52,092 nucleotides of DNA from contig JAJBSV010000007.1 in assembly GCA_020861185.1 (NCBI GenBank), forward strand, positions 1 to 52,092. The letters are read 5' to 3'. Below are positions 1 through 6,952 of this stretch, one piece after another; position 1 is the stretch's first letter; every line of letters starts with the position of its first letter. The translations under genes and the position numbers were made by a program. Source of the stretch: Ruminococcus sp. (GTDB lineage Bacteria > Bacillota > Clostridia > Oscillospirales > Ruminococcaceae). The notes below the pieces were generated by a model. That model was not told the DNA's origin. It did not search any database and saw nothing but the letters and a program-made list of their open reading frames with translations.

Positions 1-65
1 ACGAGGCTCGAACTCGCTACCTCCACCTTGGCAAGGTGGCGCTCTACCAGATGAGCTAAATCCGC
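1..65 (-). tRNA. tRNA-Gly (GCC), 3' end outside the window
   Basis: On the minus strand the 5' acceptor strand, D arm, anticodon stem CCACC/GGTGG with loop TTGCCAA, and most of the T arm are readable. The anticodon is GCC. The 3' acceptor strand and CCA lie beyond position 1. It is the last visible gene of a four-tRNA leftward operon. Confidence 0.93.
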
Positions 66-71
66 AATATT

Positions 72-148
72 TGGTGCCTCCGATCGGAATTGAACCAATG
101 ACACGGGGATTTTCAGTCCCCTGCTCTACCAACTGAGCTACAGAGGCA
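72..148 (-). tRNA. tRNA-Phe (GAA)
   Basis: Full cloverleaf on the minus strand: acceptor TGCCTCT paired with GGAGGCA (one G-T pair), anticodon loop CTGAAAA (GAA), and an encoded 3' CCA at 72-74. It is the third tRNA transcribed from the promoter at 361-389. Confidence 0.96.
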
Positions 149-170
149 TCGCTTCCCCGAAAAAAGGGAA

Positions 171-247
171 TGGCGACCCGAACCGGGCTCGAACCGGTGA
201 CCTCTAGCGTGACAGGCTAGCGTTCTAACCAACTGAACTACCGGGCC
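171..247 (-). tRNA. tRNA-Asp (GTC)
   Basis: Cloverleaf on the minus strand with acceptor GGCCCGG, anticodon stem CTAGC/GCTAG, loop CTGTCAC (GTC), and an encoded CCA at 171-173. It lies between tRNA-Val and tRNA-Phe in the operon. Confidence 0.96.
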
Positions 248-252
248 ACAGA

Positions 253-328
253 TGGTGGGAACAATAGGGCTCGAACCTATGACCCCCTGCTTGTAGGGCA
301 GATGCTCTCCCAGCTGAGCTATGCTCCC
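253..328 (-). tRNA. tRNA-Val (TAC), with C at position 33
   Basis: Cloverleaf on the minus strand with acceptor GGGAGCA/TGTTCCC and an encoded CCA at 253-255. The anticodon stem TCTGC/GCAGG closes a seven-base loop CCTACAA. This gives anticodon TAC, but base 33 is C instead of the almost universal T. Shifting the stem by one base to restore T33 breaks the pairing. It is the first gene of the tRNA operon. Confidence 0.92.
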
Positions 329-360
329 ATCCGTGTCGCCTATCTCGAAGCGACTTGTAT

Positions 361-389
361 ATTATATATCGACTCGGGCGATTTGTCAA
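361..389 (-). promoter_or_regulatory. Promoter of the tRNA-Val-Asp-Phe-Gly operon
   Basis: Minus-strand consensus: -35 TTGACA (384-389), a 17-nt spacer, -10 TATAAT (361-366). It starts transcription about 25 nt before tRNA-Val. Confidence 0.9.
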
Positions 390-423
390 GCCCTTTTTTC
401 AAAAAATTTTTCGGATTTTGAAA

Positions 424-1341
424 TCAGGGCTCGCTCTCACAAATTGCCTCATAAATCTTCTCAAACATCGGCAAGAGCTCGTCGAAATTCTCCTGCATTT
501 TCTCCAATTTCGTGCCGCTGAGTTCCTGCGGCTGACGCATGCCGATATAAAGCTCGTCCGGCATTGCTTCCCACCGAAGCTCTTCGCGGGTCAGGGCACA
601 ACTGAGCCTGATTCCGTATTCGGTCATACAGTCGTCGTCATAGCCCTCGTCCTGGGTGAAGTCGTGAACCTCAAACTCCGTGGTGCCGTCGGAAATGATC
701 ATGATATTGTCGCCGGTCATGAGCTGGGTCATTATCTGTGCCTGTGCGGAGGTGGAGGAAGTGACGTCCTCAAGGTCGCTGAGAACGATATTATAGGCCA
801 GAACATGGACATAGCCGTTGCCGTCGAGGTCGTCGCAATACTGCTCGAGGAATTTCTCGACTTCCTCGGTTCTCGCATAGAGGGAATTGTTTTCCATAAC
901 GACGAGGACGGTCATGTCCGCCTTCTCACTCGTCACCTGCGAATAGATGATATATCCGCCTGCCGCCACGCAGAAAATGACGAGGATAATTATCCACTTC
1001 GAACGATACCAGATGTTTTCGAGCTTTTCGCCCAGCGTAAGCTCGGGTGTCTCTTCATGGACTTCCTTTATGGTGTCCGACTCCTCGATAACGCCCATCC
1101 TGAGCTTGGTGAGCTCGATTTTCTTCTCCTGAAGCTCCTTCTCGTGCTGAGCCCGAGCCGCCCTGTCGTCCTTCAGAGCCTCCTCGCGAGCCTTGACCTC
1201 CTCGTCAAGATAGAGCATCACGTCGGTCTTGGGCTTGTCCGGCATCTCGGAAGGATGCACCTCGCCCTCCGGAACCGTCTCGACCCGCTCGCCGTCCTCA
1301 CTTAAAATCTTGTCTTTTTCGTTTTCGTTCTGTTGAGACAT
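424..1341 (-). CDS. Single-pass membrane protein with charged N-terminal region, unknown function
   Basis: 305 residues, family not recognised. Residues about 1-110 are highly charged and include a predicted coiled coil (about 45-85, rich in E, K and A). One hydrophobic segment (about 113-135, IIILVIFCVAAGGYIIY) is followed by an acidic domain that should lie outside the membrane. There is no signal peptidase site, so a type II single-pass topology is likely. The start is set by an AGGAGG a few bases upstream. It begins 20 nt after ung and is probably cotranscribed with it and with the 33-codon ORF before ung. No catalytic motif was seen. Confidence 0.8.
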   Translation of the reverse strand: MSQQNENEKDKILSEDGERVETVPEGEVHPSEMPDKPKTDVMLYLDEEVKAREEALKDDRAARAQHEKELQEKKIELTKLRMGVIEESDTIKEVHEETPELTLGEKLENIWYRSKWIIILVIFCVAAGGYIIYSQVTSEKADMTVLVVMENNSLYARTEEVEKFLEQYCDDLDGNGYVHVLAYNIVLSDLEDVTSSTSAQAQIMTQLMTGDNIMIISDGTTEFEVHDFTQDEGYDDDCMTEYGIRLSCALTREELRWEAMPDELYIGMRQPQELSGTKLEKMQENFDELLPMFEKIYEAICESEP

Positions 1342-1361
1342 TGGGACCTCCTTATCTCATA

Positions 1362-2042
1362 TCAACTATGCGTTTCTCCCACCTGCCAATTAATCGGCGC
1401 TTCGCCGTTCTCCGCCAGGAACTGGTTCGTCCTCGAAAAGGGTCTTGAGCCGAAGAAGCCGTTGAACGCCGAAAGCGGGCTTGGGTGGGCGGATTCTATA
1501 ATCAGGTGCTGGGGATTCGTGATAAGAGCCTTCTTGCTCCTTGCGTTCGCGCCCCAGAGGATGAAAACTATCGGACTTTTGCGGTCGTTGAGCTTTCTTA
1601 TAATCTCGTCCGTGAGAATCTCCCAGCCTTTGCCCTTGTGGGAATTAGCCTGCCCGCGGCGGACGGTGAGCACCGTGTTCAAAAGGAGCACGCCCTGCTT
1701 CGCCCACGAGGTCAGATCCCCCGTCTTTGCCGGAGGGATACCGAGGTCGGTTTCGAGCTCCTTATAGATGTTCTTCAGAGACGGCGGCAGAGCTGTCCCG
1801 TCCTGCACGGAAAAGCAGAGCCCATGCGCCTGCCCGGGCTCGTGATAGGGGTCCTGCCCGAAAATTACCACCTTGACAGAGCTATAGGGCGTGAGCTTGA
1901 GCGCCGTGTATATGTGATACATATCGGGGTAGACAGTGTTACTTGAATACTCCGTCTTGAGAAAGTCGCGGAGCTCGAGGTAGTAATCCTTCTCGAACTC
2001 GCCGCCGATTACCTCATCCCAGTCGTTACCGATGACGACCAT
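1362..2042 (-). CDS. ung: Uracil-DNA glycosylase
   Basis: Family 1 UDG, which removes uracil from DNA at the start of base-excision repair. The water-activating motif GQDPYH is present (Asp near residue 64), as is the C-terminal HPSPLSA motif that inserts into the minor groove. Length is 226 aa from the ATG at 2042, normal for the family. This ATG is preferred to an upstream TTG at 2078 because it lies one base after the TGA of the 33-codon ORF (2044-2145). That arrangement fits translational coupling and explains the lack of a clear separate ribosome binding site. Confidence 0.96.
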   Translation of the reverse strand: MVVIGNDWDEVIGGEFEKDYYLELRDFLKTEYSSNTVYPDMYHIYTALKLTPYSSVKVVIFGQDPYHEPGQAHGLCFSVQDGTALPPSLKNIYKELETDLGIPPAKTGDLTSWAKQGVLLLNTVLTVRRGQANSHKGKGWEILTDEIIRKLNDRKSPIVFILWGANARSKKALITNPQHLIIESAHPSPLSAFNGFFGSRPFSRTNQFLAENGEAPINWQVGETHS

Positions 2043-2043
2043 A

Positions 2044-2145
2044 TCAGATAAACAGGGTGTAGAGCGACGAATAAACAATCGCCGCCAGCAGGAACACGAC
2101 TATCAGGATTACGAATATTCTTGCGATTATTGGCTTTTTCTTCAT
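2044..2145 (-). CDS. 33-residue single-pass membrane peptide coupled to ung
   Basis: A short ORF starting ATG AAG AAA AAG CCA and ending TTT ATC TGA. It has a lysine-rich start (MKKKP), then one hydrophobic helix (roughly residues 10-25, [16 protein letters not shown]). A good ribosome binding site, AGGAG, lies 8 nt upstream. The stop codon is one base from the ung start, so it looks like an upstream cistron that hands ribosomes to ung. No family is recognised. It could be a genuine small membrane protein or only a translational leader. Confidence 0.6.
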   Translation of the reverse strand: MKKKPIIARIFVILIVVFLLAAIVYSSLYTLFI

Positions 2146-2172
2146 TTTAAATCTCCTATTCGAACTCGCTCA

Positions 2173-2222
2173 TGGCTCCCCCCGTTTTGGGGGAGCTGTC
2201 GCCGAAGGCGACTGAGAGGGCG
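2173..2222. repeat. Dispersed repeat family B, copy 1
   Basis: A GC-rich double hairpin. GGCTCCCCCC and GGGGGAGC form the first stem, and GTCGCC-GAA-GGCGAC forms the second, followed by TGAGAGGG. Related copies lie at 31011-31058 and 43685-43731, with a variant at 23703-23750. This copy sits between secG and the 33-codon ORF. Confidence 0.8.
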
Positions 2223-2245
2223 CACCGCAGGTGCGTAAACAAACT

Positions 2246-2277
2246 GCCGCCCGACGCAGAAAAACCGGTCGAGCGGC
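2246..2277 (-). terminator. Intrinsic terminator after secG
   Basis: On the minus strand GCCGCTCGAC pairs with GTCGGGCGGC (10 bp, one G-T pair) around a loop of about 12 nt, followed by AGTTTGTTT. It lies about 30 nt past the secG stop. Confidence 0.7.
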
Positions 2278-2307
2278 AACGTCAAATCAATTTCGGTCGA
2301 ATTCGAC

Positions 2308-2559
2308 TCAACCTGCGAAGCGCGCTATAATATTTACAACGATGCAGACTACATAAAGAAGTCCGACGACAATCTTGGTGACAAGATTAAGTCTTGCCTC
2401 ACGAGTGTTCTTCATGTTTCTGCCGTAGAAGGAATCGCTTCCTCCGCCGATGGCAGAGCTCATTCTCGCACTGTCGGTGTCTGTAAACATAATGATAAGA
2501 ACTATAGCAATACTGCAAAGAAGCAGTATGATTCCGCTGATTATATTGACAACAGTCAT
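2308..2559 (-). CDS. secG: Preprotein translocase subunit SecG
   Basis: 83 aa, the usual SecG size, with two hydrophobic segments (about 5-25 and 61-80). Between them is the conserved Gly/Ser-rich loop (GGGSDSFYGRN), then charged residues REARL. SecG is the small auxiliary membrane subunit of the SecYEG protein-export channel. The start has a GGAGGG site, and a consensus promoter lies just upstream (2598-2626). It is followed by its own terminator, so it is probably monocistronic. Confidence 0.87.
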   Translation of the reverse strand: MTVVNIISGIILLLCSIAIVLIIMFTDTDSARMSSAIGGGSDSFYGRNMKNTREARLNLVTKIVVGLLYVVCIVVNIIARFAG

Positions 2560-2597
2560 CTTTTGCCCTCCAATCCGATAGAAATAGCATTTTAAAG

Positions 2598-2626
2598 ATT
2601 ATAACATGTCCCGCAAGAAAATGCAA
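2598..2626 (-). promoter_or_regulatory. Promoter of secG
   Basis: Minus strand: -35 TTGCAT (2621-2626), a 17-nt spacer, -10 TATAAT (2598-2603). Confidence 0.75.
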
Positions 2627-2658
2627 TAGGTTGAGGGAGAAAATTTTGAGGGCAAAAA

Positions 2659-2725
2659 GTAGGGGCGGATATTATCCGCCCGAAAATGTCTGGTAGAGGT
2701 GCGGGCGGATGATATCCGCCCCTAC
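2659..2725. repeat. Dispersed inverted repeat family A, copy 1
   Basis: Outer arms GTAGGGGCGGAT and ATCCGCCCCTAC are inverted. Each arm holds its own small palindrome (GGCGGATATTATCCGCC and GGCGGATGATATCCGCC), and a variable centre of about 20 nt separates them. The same structure recurs at 36214-36288, 42141-42212 and 49813-49884. Confidence 0.9.
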
Positions 2726-2736
2726 ACCGTACGTTA

Positions 2737-5148
2737 TTACTTACTAAGCCCCCAGATATTCTTTGCATACTCATCAACCGAGCGGTCGGCGGAGAATCTG
2801 CCGGCGTTCGCGATGTTCATGAGCGACATTCTCTGCCACTTGAGAGTATCCTGATAAATCTTCGAAACCTCCGCCTGAGCGCTTCTATAGGACTCGAAGT
2901 CCGCAAGAACCATATAGGGGTCGGAGTGCTTGTAGGAGGATACAACGTCGTCGAAGCGGTCGCCGTTGATTCCTGCCGCAACTCTATCGACTGCCGCCTT
3001 GATAACGGGGTCGCAGTTATAAAGCTGTTCGGGACGATAGCCCTGACGCTTGAGGTTCTCAACCTCTTCAACGGTCATACCGAAGTTGATTATGTTGTCC
3101 TGTCCTGCCGCCTCACCGATTTCGATGTTGGCTCCGTCCTTGGTGCCGAGGGTCACGGCGCCGTTCAGCATGAACTTCATGTTGCCGGTTCCGCTCGCTT
3201 CCGTTCCGGCAAGGGAAATCTGCTCGGAAACCTCGGATGCGGGCATGAGGAGCTCGGAGAGGGTTACATTATAGTTCTCAAGGAAGACAACCGAGAGCTT
3301 TTCGCTTATCTTCGGGTTCTTCTTGATTTCTTCTCCCAAGGACCAGATGAGCTTTATAATCTGCTTTGCGAGATAATAGCCCGGAGCCGCCTTTGCCGCG
3401 AAGATATAGGTCTTCGGCTGAACGTCGAGGTCAGGGTTCTCAAGGAGTCTGTTATACTCGGAAACGATGTTGAGAGCGTTGAGGTGCTGTCTCTTGTATT
3501 CGTGAAGTCTCTTGGCCTGAACGTCGAAGAGGGTGTCGGGGTTGATGACAACGCCGGTCTCCGCCTTAATCTTCTTGGCGAATGCCTGCTTGTTCTTCTT
3601 CTTGACCTCGGCGAGACGCTGGAGAACCTTGGGGTCGTCGGCGAACTTCTCAAACTTCTTGAGCTGGTTTGCATCCTTAAGATAGCCCTTGCCGATGGTG
3701 TCGTCAAGGAGCTTGCAGAGCTCGGGGTTCGACTGATAAAGCCATCTGCGGTAGGTGATACCGTTGGTGACGTTTGTGAACTTCTCGGGGGTGTTCTCGT
3801 ATTCGTTTGCGAAGACATCGCGCTTGATGATTTCCGAGTGAATCTGGGAAACGCCGTTGACATGGTGGCAGACTGCAACGCAGAGCTTCGCCATGTGAAC
3901 CTTGTTGTTCTGGATGATGCTCATCGAGGTGACCTTCTGGTGGTCGTGATACTTCTCCCAAAGCTCGGCGCAATAGCGGTTGTTTATCTCAACGATGATG
4001 GAGAATACTCTCGGGATAACGGTCTTCAAGAGGTCGCTGTCCCACTTCTCGAGAGCTTCTGCCATTACGGTGTGGTTGGTATAAGCGAAGCAACCGGACA
4101 CAATCTTATAGGCATCGTCCCACGAATAGCCGCAGTCGTCAAGGAGAATTCTCATCAGCTCGGGGATTGCGAGGGTCGGATGGGTATCGTTAATCTGGAT
4201 AGCGACTTTCTCTGCCAGGTTATCAAGAGTGCCGTAAGTAGCCATGTGGTGGTTTACGATATCGGCAACAGATGCGGCGCACATGAAGTACTGCTGACGG
4301 AGTCTCAGAGACTTGCCGTCGTTATGGTTATCGTTAGGATAGAGAACCTTCGAGATAGCCTGAGCGGTGATGTTCTGCCCGAGAGCCGCGGCGTAGTTGC
4401 CGGAATTGAACTTGTTCATATCAAACGACGGGCTGATAGCCTTCCAGAGCCTAAGCTTTGAAACAGCGTCGCTGTCATAGCCGGAGACATACATGTCATA
4501 AGGCTCGGCGATAACGGTGGTGTAGTTCTCGAGGTTTACATAGTGATACTGATTGTCCCAGCATTCCTTGAGGACGCCGTCGAAGTGAATCTCAATCTGG
4601 AATTCGGATTGCTCGACGAGCCAGCACTTGCCACCCGGGAGCCAGTTGTCGGGGAGCTCATCCTGCCAGCCATTTTCGAGCTTTTGGCGGAAGATTCCGT
4701 ATTCATAAAGAATCGAATAGCCGGTTGCCGGATAGCCGTCGGCTGCAAGACCGTCGAGGTAGCAAGCGGCGAGTCTTCCGAGACCACCGTTACCGAGACC
4801 TGCGTCCGGCTCCTGCTCATAGATGAATTCGAGGTTTGCGCCCAGATCCTTCAAAGCGCCCTGAGCCGCCTTGACCATGCCGAGATTATAGAGGTTGGTC
4901 TTCAAAGACCGACCCATCAGAAATTCCATTGAAATGTAGTAAACCTGCTTCTTACCCTCGGAATGAACCTTTGTTGTGTACTTGTGGCGCTTGTCGGAAA
5001 GCTCTCTTGTAATTATGAAGGCAAGAGCCTCATAAAGCTGTCTGTCCGAAGCCAGCTCCGGAGAAATACCGTACTTCATGTCAAGAACGTTGACGATTTC
5101 TTCTTTGAGTCCTTCCTTGGTGTAACGCTTGTTAATAGCCTTAGGCAT
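2737..5148 (-). CDS. glgP: Glycogen/starch phosphorylase (GT35)
   Basis: About 803 aa, a normal length for the family. It releases glucose-1-phosphate from alpha-1,4-glucans using pyridoxal phosphate. The PLP-lysine signature EASGTGNMKF is present (lysine near residue 650), followed by the conserved LGTKDGANIEI. The N-terminal GNGGLGRLAACYLDG motif is also clear. The ATG at 5148 is chosen over a TTG 15 nt upstream because the GGAGGG ribosome binding site lies between them. A promoter at 5246-5275 drives it. Whether it acts on stored glycogen or imported maltodextrin cannot be told from the sequence. Confidence 0.97.
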   Translation of the reverse strand: MPKAINKRYTKEGLKEEIVNVLDMKYGISPELASDRQLYEALAFIITRELSDKRHKYTTKVHSEGKKQVYYISMEFLMGRSLKTNLYNLGMVKAAQGALKDLGANLEFIYEQEPDAGLGNGGLGRLAACYLDGLAADGYPATGYSILYEYGIFRQKLENGWQDELPDNWLPGGKCWLVEQSEFQIEIHFDGVLKECWDNQYHYVNLENYTTVIAEPYDMYVSGYDSDAVSKLRLWKAISPSFDMNKFNSGNYAAALGQNITAQAISKVLYPNDNHNDGKSLRLRQQYFMCAASVADIVNHHMATYGTLDNLAEKVAIQINDTHPTLAIPELMRILLDDCGYSWDDAYKIVSGCFAYTNHTVMAEALEKWDSDLLKTVIPRVFSIIVEINNRYCAELWEKYHDHQKVTSMSIIQNNKVHMAKLCVAVCHHVNGVSQIHSEIIKRDVFANEYENTPEKFTNVTNGITYRRWLYQSNPELCKLLDDTIGKGYLKDANQLKKFEKFADDPKVLQRLAEVKKKNKQAFAKKIKAETGVVINPDTLFDVQAKRLHEYKRQHLNALNIVSEYNRLLENPDLDVQPKTYIFAAKAAPGYYLAKQIIKLIWSLGEEIKKNPKISEKLSVVFLENYNVTLSELLMPASEVSEQISLAGTEASGTGNMKFMLNGAVTLGTKDGANIEIGEAAGQDNIINFGMTVEEVENLKRQGYRPEQLYNCDPVIKAAVDRVAAGINGDRFDDVVSSYKHSDPYMVLADFESYRSAQAEVSKIYQDTLKWQRMSLMNIANAGRFSADRSVDEYAKNIWGLSK

Positions 5149-5245
5149 TTTAAATCCCTCCAAAAGATAGATTTTAATAGCTTACGGTAAACGAGACCCG
5201 AAGCCCCGTTCCCCTTGTTGATTTCAAGTATACTTTGCCTTGCTT

Positions 5246-5275
5246 ATTATAATACATCAAACGGGGGAATGTCAA
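5246..5275 (-). promoter_or_regulatory. Promoter of glgP
   Basis: Minus strand: -35 TTGACA (5270-5275), an 18-nt spacer, -10 TATAAT (5246-5251), about 100 nt before the glgP start. Confidence 0.75.
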
Positions 5276-5370
5276 TAGACAATTCTCAATTCTTAATTCT
5301 TAATTCGGAATTGATGGAAATAAAAAATCCGCCGAAAGGCAGATTTTGCATATCGAAATATCGAATTTTG

Positions 5371-5399
5371 TTGACAAAAACCGATTAATAGTGTACAAT
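5371..5399 (+). promoter_or_regulatory. Promoter of the 31-aa toxin-like mRNA
   Basis: Plus strand: -35 TTGACA (5371-5376), a 17-nt spacer, -10 TACAAT (5394-5399). The first ORF starts about 125 nt downstream, which leaves a long structured 5' UTR. Confidence 0.85.
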
Positions 5400-5458
5400 T
5401 AGCGTGACAGGGAAGTGAGCTTGTAAGCCTTCTTATAAGCAAAAAGGTCGACCTCTTC

Positions 5459-5498
5459 CTGCGGAGCAGTTACTGCTCCGGTAGTTTCTGCTCCGCAG
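5459..5498 (+). promoter_or_regulatory. Two mutually exclusive hairpins in the toxin 5' UTR
   Basis: CTGCGGAGCAG (5459-5469) can pair over 11 bp with CTGCTCCGCAG (5488-5498). The same 5' arm can instead pair over 8 bp with the nearer CTGCTCCG (5473-5480) around a 3-nt loop. Both structures cannot form together. The arrangement lies just upstream of the ribosome binding site at 5513-5518 and suggests control of translation or mRNA maturation. Confidence 0.6.
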
Positions 5499-5529
5499 AG
5501 ATTACATAAAATAAGGAGAGTCGATAAAT

Positions 5530-5625
5530 ATGACAACTTCTGAAGTTCTTTTACTTCTCAGTTTAGTATTTACGGTTGTTTTCAAGCTGTTTGACATCTG
5601 GTCAGACGGCAATAAAAAGAAATAA
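5530..5625 (+). CDS. 31-aa holin-like/TxpA-type membrane peptide, putative type I toxin
   Basis: The peptide starts MTTSEVLLLL, has one hydrophobic stretch (about residues 6-21), then an FDIWSDGNKKK tail. This is the size and layout of the small holin-like toxins in Firmicutes type I toxin-antitoxin loci (TxpA, BsrG and relatives). AAGGAG lies 11 nt before the ATG. The gene has its own promoter (5371-5399), a long structured leader and a terminator (5757-5789). A second promoter faces it from the other strand (5745-5773). Toxin activity is inferred from layout and composition only. Confidence 0.72.
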   Translation: MTTSEVLLLLSLVFTVVFKLFDIWSDGNKKK

Positions 5626-5738
5626 ACCGCCCTTGAGCTAAAACAAATAGGAACGGTCAATTTCCAATCTTTGTGCAGGACTTGCATCCGCACTTATGAG
5701 GTTGACTCGGAACTGTTTGCGCCAGTTCCGCTTCTCTG
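5614..5738 (-). ncRNA. Putative antisense antitoxin RNA (RatA-like layout)
   Basis: A consensus minus-strand promoter at 5745-5773 should start an RNA near 5738. A candidate terminator is the 7-bp stem 5651-5657/5626-5632 followed by TTATTTCTTTTT (5625-5614). The RNA of about 125 nt would be fully complementary to the 3' UTR of the toxin mRNA and to the last codons of its ORF. That matches the 3'-overlap seen in txpA/RatA-type loci. The transcript ends are estimates. Confidence 0.6.
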
Positions 5739-5744
5739 TCATCT

Positions 5745-5773
5745 ATTATAACCCACAAAAGTCGTTTTGTCAA
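5745..5773 (-). promoter_or_regulatory. Promoter of the putative antisense RNA
   Basis: Minus strand: perfect -35 TTGACA (5768-5773), a 17-nt spacer, perfect -10 TATAAT (5745-5750). No leftward protein gene follows it before the 3' end of the toxin ORF. It is a closer match to consensus than the toxin promoter, as expected for an antitoxin RNA made in excess. Confidence 0.85.
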
Positions 5774-5789
5774 CGGCTTTTTTATTTTT
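5757..5789 (+). terminator. Intrinsic terminator of the toxin-like mRNA
   Basis: AAAAGTCG (5757-5764) pairs with CGGCTTTT (5774-5781) around a 9-nt loop, followed by TTATTTTT. The loop contains the -35 hexamer of the opposing antisense promoter. The lysozyme gene ends 5 nt further on from the other side. Confidence 0.72.
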
Positions 5790-5793
5790 GCAC

Positions 5794-6429
5794 TCAGATT
5801 TCGTTCAGCCTCTTGTTTTTGATTATCCTCTCATAGTCCTTATACGCCACATCCTGATCGAGTCGGGAGGGGTAAACGCCCTGAAGGACCTCGGACGAGG
5901 AGTATTGCCAGATGCCTAAAATCGGGTAGGTGTAGAGAGCTTTGCGACGCTCTTCGCTCGTGTAACATGCGAGCCAGACGTCGAAGTGCCTGAGCCTATC
6001 CATGTCGAGATAGTGTTTGATGAAGTTCGCATAGGAATAGAGCATCGCATAGCAGCCGGCATCCTCGATTTCGGTTAAGAATCTGAGGGCGATATCGGTG
6101 CATTTTTCACGCCCGAGCGCCTTCTGCGTGCCGTCCTCGATGTCGTATACTATCGGATGGGTGAGCTTTTTGCCCTTAATCCACGAGAGCATCATTCTCG
6201 CCTCTGTCGAAGCCTGCTCCTCGGTTGTGGCGTAGCTATAGAGATACGCCCCGACGGACAACCCTGCGGCACGAGCCTTTGTATAGTGAGTGTCAAACGC
6301 CGAATCCTTGCCCTTGAGGCTTCCCGCCTTCGCCATGACGAAGCTGTAGCCAAGGTCCTTGAGTTCCTCATAGTCCATCCTCATCGGCGACTGATATTTT
6401 GAAACGTCTATGCCTTTGTATTCGCTCAT
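5794..6429 (-). CDS. GH25 lysozyme (phage endolysin)
   Basis: 211 aa, a complete GH25 muramidase barrel that cleaves the MurNAc-GlcNAc bond of peptidoglycan. It has the N-terminal KGIDVSKYQ (Asp8), the catalytic pair in IVYDIED (Asp96 and Glu98), then WLACY and IWQYSSS. No signal peptide and no separate wall-binding domain are visible, so release should depend on a holin. Its ATG overlaps the stop of the preceding small membrane protein by 4 nt. It is the last gene of the phage cassette. Confidence 0.93.
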   Translation of the reverse strand: MSEYKGIDVSKYQSPMRMDYEELKDLGYSFVMAKAGSLKGKDSAFDTHYTKARAAGLSVGAYLYSYATTEEQASTEARMMLSWIKGKKLTHPIVYDIEDGTQKALGREKCTDIALRFLTEIEDAGCYAMLYSYANFIKHYLDMDRLRHFDVWLACYTSEERRKALYTYPILGIWQYSSSEVLQGVYPSRLDQDVAYKDYERIIKNKRLNEI

Positions 6430-6674
6430 TTATATTCCTCCTGTTCTTCCGGATTATCTTTCTTACCTGTAATCTGCTTTGAAATAGTTATCGCCGCCGT
6501 GAGGATTCCCTCAACTCCACTGCAACCCATAACGCAGGTGATGAGGGTGTCCGGCACGGCGTCTTTTATATAAAACGTCACAATCATCGCTATTGTGAAT
6601 AGTCCCATGAAGCCTCCGAGAATGATAAGCACTCTGTCAATCGTCCCAAGAGGCTTTTTGTCAGTCTTTTTCAT
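6426..6674 (-). CDS. Small phage membrane protein, putative holin
   Basis: 82 aa with two hydrophobic segments (about 14-35 and 38-64) and a charged C-terminal tail. Its stop overlaps the start of the lysozyme gene (ATGA), the usual holin-endolysin arrangement. The family is not recognised with certainty. It lies 7 nt after another small membrane protein, so either could be the holin, or they could act as a pair. Confidence 0.68.
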   Translation of the reverse strand: MKKTDKKPLGTIDRVLIILGGFMGLFTIAMIVTFYIKDAVPDTLITCVMGCSGVEGILTAAITISKQITGKKDNPEEQEEYK

Positions 6675-6681
6675 CTCAGGT

Positions 6682-6942
6682 TTACCTGTGTGCCTGTTGA
6701 TTGAGGTATTTGTCGAGCTTATCCTTGGCGATTGTTACGGCGTGATTGGCGCCGAGCTGTCCCAAGCCGTCAAGGCAAGCCGAAAGTGCGAAGCATATCA
6801 GTGTATTTTCTTCCTTGATTCTGAGAATTTCCGCCGCCTGCTTCTTCTGCCCCAAATACCACTTCACTATCGACACAGCAAACCCCGAAGCCACGGTCAG
6901 CACAGAGATTACCGATGCCGTTTTGATTATCATGTCAGCCAT
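6682..6942 (-). CDS. Small phage membrane protein, putative holin or holin partner
   Basis: 86 aa from the ATG at 6942, which has AAGGAGG seven bases upstream. An in-frame start further upstream would overlap the tail-like gene deeply. One N-terminal hydrophobic helix (about 5-24) is followed by an amphipathic, Lys/Glu/Ala-rich region with a possible coiled coil (KKQAAEILRIKEEN). It resembles single-pass holin-like proteins in Firmicutes prophages, but no family is assigned. Confidence 0.62.
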   Translation of the reverse strand: MADMIIKTASVISVLTVASGFAVSIVKWYLGQKKQAAEILRIKEENTLICFALSACLDGLGQLGANHAVTIAKDKLDKYLNQQAHR

Positions 6943-6952
6943 TTCTGCCTCC

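Noticed and set aside
355-1305. A 316-codon plus-strand frame opposite the first membrane protein gene
   Set aside because: The minus-strand gene has a strong ribosome binding site, a transmembrane helix and a coiled coil. The plus frame begins inside the tRNA promoter and has no start signal.
2926-4461. A 511-codon open frame on the plus strand
   Set aside because: It is exactly opposite glgP, has no ribosome binding site, and its protein is a low-complexity shadow rich in L, V, E and D. Codon bias of a highly conserved gene explains it.
5276-5340. AATTCTTAATTCTTAATTC direct repeats as a possible phage attachment site
   Set aside because: No second copy was seen near the tRNA-Ser end of the cassette, and such AT-rich runs are common in intergenic DNA.
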